Positions 10,043-19,234 of a stretch of DNA of 64,000 nt are shown one piece after another. The stretch is from Canna indica (lineage: Eukaryota; Streptophyta; Magnoliopsida; Zingiberales; Cannaceae): positions 25,304,001 to 25,368,000 of the forward strand of contig CP136893.1 in the NCBI GenBank assembly GCA_034359265.1, given 5' to 3'. The notes beneath the pieces are model-generated. The model was not told the DNA's origin. It searched no databases and was given only the letters and a program-made list of their open reading frames with translations. Made by a program: the position numbers and the translations under genes. Numbering within the stretch: the stretch's first letter is position 1; each line of letters starts with the position of its first letter.

Positions 10043-10204
10043 TTATCCAAGTAGGGACAATTCAAGGGTTGTACGTCGTATAAAAGACCATTACTTCATT
10101 TACACGAACATACAACCCCCGAACGGATCTAAGGTTTTGCAAAATTAAAACTTCACTCGTGATGTGTACGTGAAACGTATTAACTCATCTTGATTTTTTT
10201 CTAA

Positions 10205-10350
10205 ATGTGTGGATGCCGGTACGAGTCCATAGTAGATGATTCCGCGCGAGTCCAAAGTGGACAATTTCGGCGTGAGTCCATCGTGGACGATTTGGCCTCG
10301 AGTCCAAAGTGGACGATTCCGGCGTGCGCAAGTCCAAAATGGATAATTTC
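10205..10350. repeat. Tandem GAGTCCAAAGTGGACGATTC repeats
   Basis: About five units of 28-32 bp with the palindromic core GTCCA(A/T)(A/C)(A/G)TGGAC. The same repeats occur in inverse orientation at 61510-61580 in the related CACTA, so they belong to the element family rather than to the host. Confidence 0.75.
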
Positions 10351-10374
10351 AAAATTATAATTACATCCAACTAA

Positions 10375-10625
10375 AATTAACCCTAATATTTATTCTACCC
10401 TTGATTAACTAACCCTAACAATAAAACTAACCAAAATTTAATCTAATAGCAAAAAAAACTAATAAAATCTAATTAACAAATAACCCTAATTAATTAACAA
10501 AACTAATTAAATCTAGAATTAACCCTAATTAACCAAACTAATTAATAGTAATTAACAAACCTAATTAAGTCTAATCAAAAAATAATTAATCTAACAATAA
10601 TTTAACTAAATTCTAATTTTTTATA
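10375..10625. repeat. AT-rich low-complexity tract (AACCCTAATTAA type)
   Basis: Degenerate repeats of CCCTAATTAA / AACTAATTAA. The tract sits in the position of an intron in the CACTA coding sense. The related element carries a comparable tract at 61310-61490. It resembles a telomere-like word (CCCTAA) only by chance. Confidence 0.6.
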
Positions 10626-10639
10626 AAAAATAATGTATT

Positions 10640-10995
10640 AAAAAAAATTGGCCGGCGCCGGCCCGGACAGGGTAGAGGGGAGGAACTCACCTTGGTGGCG
10701 GCGGCGAGGGGAGAGGGAGCAGGCGACGAGGGAGCGCGCAGGTGGCGACCGATGACAGGGGACGGCAGCGCGACGAGGGTGGCGTCTCCGTCGACGGCGG
10801 CTCGACGGTGAGAAGGAAACGTTGACGACACGCGAAGTCGGTGCAGAGGATGATTGGCGGCGGCGACAACTCGGTCGGCAGCGACGGAGAGAGAAGAGAG
10901 CAGGGGAAAGAGGAAGGGTCGGACGCGAACACAAATAAAAAGGTTTTTCACCGACGGCCCCTCGGTCGTCGGTAAACTGTGGACAACTAATAATA
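10640..10995 (-). promoter_or_regulatory. GC-rich leader / promoter-proximal region of CACTA element C
   Basis: In the coding sense this follows the subterminal repeats. It is rich in CCGCCGCC/TCTCTC runs and ends with CCACCAAGGTGAGTTCC, a good splice donor (about 10690). The same arrangement appears at 60930-61082 in the related element, and a GC-rich region lies in the same place at 2450-2720. It is therefore probably the 5' untranslated exon and promoter region. Several open frames cross it on the minus strand, but they are explained by composition. Confidence 0.5.
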
Positions 10996-11350
10996 GTATC
11001 AACGACAGTCGCGTACCCCTCTCTCAACCATCGGTGACGTATTTTTTATTTTTGCGCCACGTTCATGCCATCAATTAATATGTGACAACCGCTTCTGGCC
11101 GTGGCTAATTACTTACTTATATCACTGACGGACTTTGGCCTCGGTAAACCGTCACTACTAGGTTATTTCATTTTGCGCCCCGTGAGCACCATCACCTATG
11201 ACCGATGGCTTTGGGTGGCCGTATACGAGCCACGATTGATTGGGTTACATCAACCATGGGCCCTACGGCCGTCACAAAGCCGTGAATGGTTCTGACGACC
11301 CAAGCGGCTGTCGGTAAGCCCCGTGGCTGATAGCTAATATTCTAGTAGTG

Positions 11351-12388
11351 ATCTCATGTCTCTGCTCTTTCATCAACTTTCTCTGCTCCTCTATCATTGC
11401 TCTTTGCTGAGTTAGCTCAGATTCCAAGGCCACTATCCAGCTCTGGTCTTGCATCCGCGATGTCGAGGGCCGCTCACCCACAACGGGAGGGGTCGATGCC
11501 CCAAGTGGCCCAAACACGGCCCGTGCATGGCCACTGTCTACAAAGCCATAAACACGGTCGTGCTCCCAACCACCTACGACCTCGACCCACGCACCCGCAT
11601 CAAACTCCTCTGGCGTGCCTCCCGCTCGATCACGGTCCTTGTGTAGGTCTCCTACACGCGTTTATATTTTAAATAATACATATATATAAACTATAAATAA
11701 AAATTTCATAAATCAAATATACATAAATACTTACCATGATGATCGAGGCCCTGCTATCGACGTAGTCACCCACTCCTCGTCGCTGACGGTGAGTGTGCTC
11801 ATGCATACCATACCATGCTCATACACCGTAAAAGACACTGAGCCACTAGAGTGGCGCGCCCCCATGCCCCCCCTCCCTGGACATGTGATTTATCGATGCT
11901 GTCCGGGAGATCTCCTGCCACTCAGGCGTGTCCCACCGCTCAACAAACTGATCCCACACAGGTCCAGGAGTCCACTCGAGGGCGTGTCCCCGAGTCTGCC
12001 CAATCTGTGTGGCCCCCAACTGTCTCATCACGATCATATGGGCCTGCTAAAGCAGCCCGTTGAAGCGAGCGTGGGCAATGCACTCACATGCACTCTCTAC
12101 TAAAGGAGTCTGGTCCTCAGACCATGTATAATGAGCCTGCAAAATAATAAATTTATTATTACCAATCGATATTTAACATTAACATTAATTTAAAATATAC
12201 TAACCAAGAACTCTCGCCATAGTAAATCCATATGCTCACGGGGCATGTGAGACCATGTAGGCCACGCCCCGTGCATAAACTTTTGGTTCGTCCCTGCTAT
12301 CGTGCGTGGGACGTCCTCCTGCTCAAACCTGCTTATCTTGTACCGCCGTTGGTGAGCCCCATGGCTGATAGCTAATATTCTAGTAGTG
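11351..12388 (-). mobile_element. Duplicated, internally deleted CACTA segment
   Basis: From 11351 to about 12330 the sequence parallels 7330-8430, from the coiled-coil exon back to exon 2 of the accessory transposase. It then jumps directly to the subterminal repeat and a terminus TTCTAGTAGTG at 12388. It has no left terminus of its own. Recognisable coding pieces are HALEWTPGPVWDQFVERW, TPEWQEIS (11930-12037) and FMHGAWPTWSHMP (12240-12300). Confidence 0.75.
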
Positions 12389-12544
12389 CAAATCGCTGCA
12401 ATGATCGGATGCCTCCCTGGCGACGGCGACGACGACAGGCTTCTCCCAGGCAATGACGACAACGAGCTTCTCACGGTGGAGTGCAGTTAGCGTCAAGGTC
12501 TTTGAGAAGGACCACGCCATCATTCTTATGTAAAATTATCAATT

Positions 12545-12760
12545 TGTCATTTTTGCATTAAATACTTACCATGTTGGATAAAATTTTCCATGTCGTCGTC
12601 GTTAAGTGACTAGTTAGCAAAAACCGTCAAAAATAACGGTGCGTGCTAAATGGAGTAATGGAATCAAAGTTCGTGTATTTCCTTTCTAACGGAAAAAGTT
12701 TTATGCTAAAAATGGGAAAATTAATGTCCAAACTTCGTATTTTTTTTGGATATTTACTTT
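12545..12760 (-). repeat. Right terminal inverted repeat of the Pack-MULE-like element
   Basis: Inverse copy of 4571-4765. It ends at ATATTTACT next to the ATATT microsatellite at 12761. Confidence 0.65.
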
Positions 12761-12815
12761 ATATTATATTATATTATATTATATTATATTATATTATATT
12801 ATATTATATTATAAA
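12761..12815. repeat. (ATATT)n microsatellite
   Basis: About ten uninterrupted ATATT/TATAT pentamers. Shorter tracts of the same repeat occur at 4545-4570, 12945-12978 and 13035-13060. They sit at the borders of the TIR-derived repeats, probably as insertion targets. Confidence 0.85.
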
Positions 12816-12950
12816 AAGTTTACATTAAAAATGAAAAAAGTCCAAAGTTCGTATTTTTTATATTTACTCTATATAATATAATATAGAGTAAATATAAAAA
12901 AATACGAACTTTGAATTTTTTCTGATTTTTAATATAAACTTTTTATAATA
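12808..12950. repeat. Foldback MITE derived from the TIR above
   Basis: A near-perfect palindrome of about 143 bp. Each arm contains TATAAAAAGTTTA, TTAAAAAT, CAAAGTTCGTATTTTTT and ATATTTACTCTAT. A third half-copy follows at about 12985-13040. It has no coding capacity. It lies about 300 bp upstream of the P450 start codon. Confidence 0.75.
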
Positions 12951-13178
12951 TAATATAATATAATATAATATAATATAAAGTAATATTATAAAAAGTTTAT
13001 GTTAAAAATGAGAAAAGGTCCAAAGTTAGTATTTTTATTATATTATATTATATTATATTATTACATTATACTATAATATAATATATATTATATGAAAAAA
13101 TTGGAAACTTTTCTTTTAAATTTTCATTTGGAATCATTCCTTTGTTGAGTATCCATTTCCCAAGGCGTACGTATTTGG

Positions 13179-13189
13179 GTATATATATC
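13179..13189 (+). promoter_or_regulatory. TATA box of the P450 gene
   Basis: GTATATATATC lies about 65-70 bp upstream of the ATG at 13252 and is followed by a pyrimidine/adenine-rich leader. Transcription would be expected to start near 13212, giving a leader of about 40 nt. This is an inference from position and sequence only. Confidence 0.55.
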
Positions 13190-13251
13190 CCAAGTTTAGA
13201 ACACAGTATCAACCTCTTCCACTATCAACTTCTTTCACCTCTTGTTCGGTA

Positions 13252-14956
13252 ATGGACTTCAAACTGATTTCCTACAAAATTGGCGTCCCAAGCAACACTA
13301 GCTTATTGCTGACATCTCCGCTAATGAACCAACACAACTTACATTTTTCATCCGGTCAAAACAAGCTAAGAATAACCACCAAGCGGCGACGACATTGTAG
13401 GACACAAGCCACGACAACCCCACCGTCGCAAGCTGTTGTAACACGGCTCCCACCAGGGCCGAGGCAACTACCTCTAATTGGCAACATTCACCAGCTCCTC
13501 TCCGACTTGCCACACCATGTACTGCTTCGTGATCTCTCCCACACCTACGGCCCAATTATGCTACTTCGCCTGGGCGAGGTCAACCATGTCGTGATCTCCT
13601 CCCGTGAGGGTGCCGAGGAGATCATGCGCACCCAAGACGCCAGCTTCGCCTATCGTCCCGAGCTTTCCGTAGCCAAAGTTGTCTTCTATGACTACAAGAG
13701 TATCGCCTTCTCCCCGTACGGTAGCTACTGGCAGCAGCTTCGCCGTATTTGTAGTATGGAGCTGTTAAGTGGCAAACGTGTCCGCTCCTACTCGACACTA
13801 CGTGCAGAAGAAGTGGCCTACGTCATGCGTGACATCTCTACTGCTGCCACAGGTGACAAGCTCGTAAACATTCCTGAGACGATCACAACAATGACAAACA
13901 ACATCGTCTGTCGAGCCTCCTTCGGCGATAAGTGCCCCAACCAGCCAAAATTTATTGCCCTCATGACTGAAGTAGTCAAGTTGGTATCAGGGTTCAACGT
14001 TGCTGACCTCTTCCCGTCAGTCAAGTTTATTGACAATGTCACTGGGATCCGGCGCAAGATAGAGATGATCCACCAAGAGATCGATGAGATCCTCAACACA
14101 ACAATCCAACGACACCAAATGAGTCACGATGATGACGACAAGCAGGATCTCGTGGACATCCTATTGCATCTCAAAGATCACGGAGACATGGAGATACCCA
14201 TTACAATGGACACCGTCAAAGCCGTCATTTTTGTGAGCAACAAATTCCACCCACTTAATTTATTCTGTTCCTTCTTCTTTACTGCTATGTAAATTCATTT
14301 CCTAATCCGCTCTATCTCTTATATGTTTTCAGGATGTATTTACGGGAGGAACTGAAACTACATCGACCATAGTGGAATGGGTGATGTCGGAGTTGATGCG
14401 AAACCCGAAGGTGATGGAGAAAGCACAAAATGAGGTGAGGGAAGCCATGAAAGGGAAGACGAGGGTGGAGGAGAGTGAAATCTGTAAGCTCAACTACCTC
14501 AACTCAATAGTGAAAGAGACACTACGACTCCATCCGCCAGCTCCCCTATTAGTACCAAGAACGTGCAAGGAGACATGCCAAGTCCTCGGTTACACGATAC
14601 CACCGGGCACCAGAGTGCTCACTAATGTATGGGCAATGGGAAGAAATCCCCAATATTGGGAGGATGCTGAGATCTTTAAGCCGGAGCGATTCGATAACCA
14701 CGCCATTGATTATAAGGGACAACATTTCGAATTCATTCCTTTCGGTGCCGGAAGAAGAATATGTCCTGGGATATCATTTGGCATGGTCAACGCGGAGTTA
14801 GTGTTGAGTAGTCTCTTATATTACTTTGACTGGAAGCTTCCGGATGGAATGAAACCACAGGATTTGGACATGACGGAGGCCTTTGGGATCAGCGCACATA
14901 AGAAGTCCGAACTGCGCTTGCTCGCTACTCCCCGTTACCCATTCCCTCATGTTTGA
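13252..14956 (+). CDS. Cytochrome P450, A-type (CYP71 clan), two exons, atypical N-terminus
   Basis: Heme-thiolate monooxygenase. Exon 1 is 13252-14232, the intron 14233-14332 (GTGAGC...TTTTCAG, phase 0) and exon 2 14333-14956, giving about 534 residues. Visible motifs are the proline hinge [13 protein letters not shown] (66-78), C-helix WQQLR (160-164), I-helix oxygen-binding GGTETT (332-337), ExxR as KETLR (E389, R392), PERF (444-447), and heme loop [11 protein letters not shown] with Cys471. A single phase-0 intron just before the I-helix motif is the conserved CYP71-clan intron. The sequence is closest in style to the CYP71/CYP71D group, which oxidises terpenoids, alkaloids or phenolics; the substrate cannot be deduced. 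The first 65 residues lack a hydrophobic ER anchor and are Ser/Thr/Arg-rich, like a plastid transit peptide. No stop or frameshift was seen. A copia element begins 62 bp after the stop codon. Confidence 0.93.
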
Positions 14957-15127
14957 AATACTGATTTACTCAGTGGATCGATTTTATAGTTGTTAAAGTC
15001 AATAGCTACCATATAAGTGTTGGCATTTAAATCAACCAATTAATGCTCCGATGGAAACTTTGAAATGTCTCGGGAAATTAAGAATATAAAATGTAATCTT
15101 TTGAAAGATATTATTGAGAGATGAAAC

Positions 15128-18100
15128 TAGAGGTGGCAACGGGCCACGCCCGCCCATGGGCGGCACGGGCCCGACCCAATTTCCGGCCGTGCTTGGCCCG
15201 ACCCGACTATGCCCAGGAGGCGGGCTGTGCTAGGCACGTCCCGCAGTAGGGCCGTGCTCAACACGACACGCGGGCCGAGCACGACCTAAGGCCTGGCGTG
15301 CGCTAGGCCTGGTCTGGTCGCGCCAGACCAAGGTCAGGCCCGAGTGACTTGACTCGGGCCGGCCAATTAAAAATAATAATAATAATATTTTATTAGTTAA
15401 ATTTTTATATAAATACCCTACTCTCAACTCTTTCTATCATCATTCTCTTCTCTTCTTCAACTCTTTCTCTCAACTCTCAACTCTCTTACTCTAAAAAATC
15501 TAAGTTCATTTACAAACATTCTCAACAGCTTTTTAAGTTCATCAAGGATTCAAGATTGCTGTCAATTTTTTTTAATCTCTTAAGTTTATTTCATTGATTA
15601 GTATAATATTTATACTTTTTATATTTATAACTTTTACTAATGGCGGATAGAGATTTTTTAGGTTATACTCCACAATCTGGATCAAATATATTAGAAGAAA
15701 TATCTCCTAGTACTCCTACCACTCCTACCACTCAACAAAACCAAAACACATAGATAAGTCCATCTATTAATTTATGTCCATCAGGTAGAAAAAAAGTATG
15801 GTATGAGAATATTTTGAGAAAATTATTGAAGCTGATGACACCATAACAAAAGCCCGGTGAAAAAAATATCAAAAAATTCTTTCGGCTTCAACAACAGGAG
15901 GAAGTGGTCATCTTTTACGTCATGCAATGGGTCATGACAATAAGGTTGCACAAGCTCAACAAATTCTTAATTTATAATCTTCTGGTTTAACAGCTTTTTC
16001 GTATGATCATGATTTTCAATGTCGAGAACTTGCAAAATTAATTGTTCAAAGTGAATCTCCTTTTAGTTTTGTTGATCAACCAAGATTTTCTACTTGGATT
16101 CAAAATACTTTACAATCAAAATATAAAAAAATTACTCGAAATACAATGAAAAGTGATAATTTAAAATTATTTTTTATATATAGAGAAAATATAATAATTA
16201 GTTTTTAAAATAATAAATCAAAATTTTCTTTAACATCTGATGTTTGGTCTAGTCAACGTACTACTAATTCTTACATTTATATTACTGCGCATTGGATTGA
16301 TGAAAATTTTATTTTGCCAAAAAGAATAACTAGTTTTAAAGTTTTTGAATATCCACACTCTTCTGTTGCCATTTTTTTTGCTGTTAGATTTATAACATCT
16401 TTCTATTACATAAATGATAAACAAATTTTGATTAGTTTTGATAATGCTAGTGATAATTATGCTAGTGATGCTGCTATTCCTCCCCTTATACAATTATTTA
16501 AGCCAGTATTAGATGGTGAATTATTTTATGTTCGTTGTGTTTGACATGTTCTTAATTTATGTGTACAAGATGGTTTAAAACTAGTAAATATACATGTAGG
16601 AAAAAAGAGAGATGTTATTAGATATATGCGTTCTTCAAAAGCAAGAACATAAAAATTTAAAAAATTATGTCAATCTTTTAATAAATCATTTAAAAATTTT
16701 AATGGTGATGTTATTACTAGATGGAATTCAACATATCATATGCTTATGTCTACTACAAGATATCAAGAGATCCTTACAATGTTTTACAATGAAAATATGT
16801 CTGATGATCTAATTAATGATAATGATGGGTTAGTTGCTGGGCATATTATTAGAACTTTTTAATAAAGCTACAGAACAACTTTTCGGTGTTTATTATCCTA
16901 CATGTAATTTAACTCTTTCACATATAGTTCGTATTAGTGAAGTATTTTCTTCATATAGACATCATCCTTTATTTGCACAAATTATTTCTTTGGTGGAATC
17001 TAAATTTAAAAAGTATTGGTCAGATATACCTACTTTATTTTGTTTAGCAATATGTTTAGACCCTAGAATAAAAATTGATGGTTTAAATATGTTGTTAGAT
17101 GATTATTATAAGAATATGAAAATAGATAATGTTGAAGAAAAAAAAATCGAATTTATTGAATTCTTTGTTTGTATTTTACGCTTCAAAATTTGGTGATACA
17201 ATTACAAATAAGACAACATCTTCTTCTTCTAGATTAAGAGATGATAGTGAAAATAGTATTAATTCTCAACTTAGTCGTAGGATAAAAAAAACTAAATCTA
17301 CTAATTTCAATGAATTAGCTTTTTTTCTAGATCATAATCATTATGAAGAAATAGATGATAATGAGATTTTAGCATGATAGAAAAAACAAGAAAATGTGTA
17401 TCCTATTATTTCCACCATGGCACGTGATATACTAACTGTTCAAGTGTCTACAGTAGCTTCCGAGTCTTATTTTAGTGCAGGAAATAGAATTTTGGACGAA
17501 AAAAGAAGCCGGATGAGTGCAGAAATGGTTGAAATTTGCATTTTCTTAAAAGACTGGTTGGATGCTGAAGATAGATTACAAGATAAGGGAGGACACGACA
17601 CTTCACCATTGGGAGAGGAGGAAGCTCAAACAAGCGAAGCTGGTGCTGTTGGTCCAAGTACAAGTTAAATCACCGGGACTACGGGTGATTAAAAATATAA
17701 AAAGAACTACGTAGACCTGATCCTTCTATAGTTAATCATTGGGGAGTACAAGTTTAGCTATAGAAGGTACGTAGACAACCTTTTAAGGTGCGGTCTATTA
17801 CAATATTAAAAAAAATTATTTTATCATTGGATGAATATTTTTGTATTAAAGATAAATAAAAATTTAATTATAATTTATTTTTTTAAAATATTTTTATTAA
17901 TTTGTAGTGTGTTACAATATTATATATAAAATATGTGTTAAAAAATATATAATAAAGTTTAGTATAATGGTTAAGCTATCTCAAATAAAACTAGAGATCC
18001 AAGTTCAAAACTCACACTAATCATTAGTTTTTAAAATTAAATTTTAAATCTTTAAAAATTTAAATTTAAATATTTAAATATTTAAAATTTTAAATTTAAA

Positions 18101-18243
18101 TATTTAAATTAAATATTAAAATTTCAGGCCGACCCGAGCCCGGCTCGAACCCGGCCCGAACCCGAATGGGCGGGCTCAAGCCAGGGCTGGGCCTGCCTGC
18201 AATGCATTCGGGCCGTGCCAGGCACGGCCCGTTGCCACCTCTA
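15128..18243 (+). mobile_element. hAT DNA transposon with target duplication GATGAAAC
   Basis: Terminal inverted repeats TAGAGGTGGCAACGGGCC at 15128 and GGCCCGTTGCCACCTCTA ending at 18243 are flanked by the perfect 8-bp duplication GATGAAAC (15120-15127 and 18244-18251). Both subterminal regions are GC-rich with GGCCCGACCCG and GGCACGGCCC repeats. The end sequence TAGAGGTGGCAACGGGC is that of a widespread plant hAT group. The interior holds a decayed transposase gene on the + strand. Confidence 0.95.
15640..17668 (+). pseudogene. hAT transposase (BED finger, RNase-H-like core, hATC dimerisation domain), degraded
   Basis: Reading starts at ATG 15640 (MADRDFLGYTPQ). The BED zinc-finger region at about 15790-15940 is frameshifted, with GGSGHLLRHAMGHD visible. 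The catalytic core runs from about 16030 to 17200, with SLTSDVWSSQRTTNSYIYIT, HWIDENFILPKR, and CLDPRIKIDGLN. The C-terminal hATC domain at 17393-17600 reads VYPIISTMARDILTVQVSTV, ASESYFSAGNRILDEKRSRM. In-frame stops (for example after QQNQNT, and at 16207 and 16543) and several frameshifts prevent a full product. The hATC block is intact and clearly diagnostic. Confidence 0.88.
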
Positions 18244-18392
18244 GATGAAACGTCATTAGAATATTTCTATATGTAATGTTGTTACGAAGAAAAACATAAG
18301 CTTGAAAGTATATCCTCTATTCTCTCGCTTTTTTTTATCTCCCACTCCTCTATTTTATTTCTCTATTAGCCTGTACAACGTAAAGGCCAACA

Positions 18393-18408
18393 ACTTGTAT
18401 TAGAGCCG
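18393..18408 (+). other. Primer-binding site of the copia element
   Basis: ACTTGTATTAGAGCCG directly follows the 5' LTR end CCAACA. It is a one- or two-base variant of TGGTATCAGAGCC, the complement of the 3' end of plant initiator methionine tRNA. Confidence 0.75.
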
Positions 18409-19234
18409 GAACAACGATGGTGTGGGCTAGTTCCTTTCAATCACAAGTGCACAGATTAACCAAAGACAACTATGGGATGTGGAGTATCCAAATGGAGGCC
18501 CTCCTAGGTTCTCTCGATGTATGGGACATTGTGAAGAACGGCTATACACAATCCGACTCTGACTCCAACGAGAAGGATGAGGAAAATCTTAAAGAACTAA
18601 AGAAAAGAGAGAAGAATGCATTATTCACCATTTATTTGGGATTTGATGAAGCCACGCTCGAGTTGATTGCCCCTAACAAAATCATTGAAAGAAGCGTGAG
18701 AGATGTTGAAGAAAGCATATGATAGAGTCGATAAAGTAAAGAAGATTCGCTTGCAGTCCTTGCGAGCTAAATTTGAAGCACTGCAATAGGGGAACTTGGA
18801 GACGATCTCTGATTATTTCTCTCGAGTAATCTCTATTGTCCATCAGATGAAAAGAAATGACGAGAAGGTGGAAGACGTTTGTGTCGTAGAGAAAATCTTG
18901 CGCTCTCTAGACTCGAAGTTCGACTTCGTGGCTGTCGCGATTGAAGAATCTAAAGACTTGGAGGAGATGACAATGGATGAACTCATGGGATCCATGCAAG
19001 TGTATGAACGAAGAATACAAAGGAAGAAACGAGATAAAAGAAATCTGGAGCAAGCGCTACAAACAAAACTCTCCCTCAAGAAGTATGAAGCATTCAGAGG
19101 AGGCTATCAACGAGGAAGAGGAAGAGGAAGAGTCGGAGGTCGAAGCCGAGGCGACCGATCTCCTAACTTCGACATGACCAACAACCACGGTGATGGAGAT
19201 GAATCTGTTCAGAGAGAGTATGGTCGTGGAAGAG

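Larger units (their letters stand above)
6382..12388 (-). mobile_element. Composite CACTA element C with a duplicated end
   Basis: The left terminus CACTACTAGAATTG starts at 6382. The right terminus AATATTCTAGTAGTG ends at 12388. The 3-bp target duplication CAA is present at 6379-6381 and 12389-12391, so the whole block moved or inserted as a unit. A second complete right terminus with the same sequence ends at 11350. In coding order (minus strand) the interior has a GC-rich leader, AT-rich introns, a deleted TNP2-type ORF, and a Transposase_24-like gene. It is flanked by subterminal GCCGTCGGTGAAA-type repeats (6382-6770 and 10940-11350). Confidence 0.8.
4571..12760. mobile_element. Large TIR element (Pack-MULE-like) with captured genes
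   Basis: Inverted repeats of about 190 bp bound this region. The left arm is 4571-4765 and the right arm 12545-12760. Both contain AGTAAATATCCAAAAAAAAT, CATTTTTAGCATAAA, TTTTTCCGTTAG, AAATACACGAACTTTGAT and GCACCGT(C/T)ATTT in the same order. The interior, after removing the later CACTA (6382-12388), holds fragments of an SDR, a DOMON protein and a lectin-receptor kinase, all on the minus strand, plus a minisatellite. Long inverted repeats with several host gene fragments are the hallmark of Pack-MULEs. No MURA transposase is present. The ends sit in an ATATT microsatellite, so the target duplication cannot be read. Confidence 0.6.
15018..18392 (+). repeat. 5' LTR of the copia element, split by an hAT insertion
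   Basis: LTR sequence occupies 15018-15127 and 18252-18392, about 251 bp in total. It matches 25045-25308 (shared blocks: AACCAATTAATGCTC, TTGAAAGATATTAT, AGAAAAACATAAGCTTGAAA, TATCCTCT). The intervening 15128-18243 is an hAT element. The start TGTTGGC and end GGCCAACA are inverse of each other. Confidence 0.88.

Noticed and set aside
10375..10625. CCCTAA words suggesting interstitial telomere repeats
   Set aside because: No run of perfect CCCTAAA units; it is an AT-rich intron-like tract shared with the related CACTA in another form.
10613..11027. Overlapping open frames of 81-129 codons, Pro/Arg/Ser-rich, on both strands
   Set aside because: GC-rich leader of a CACTA element. Frames overlap in several registers, carry no domain, and the same region is non-coding in the related copy at 60930-61080.
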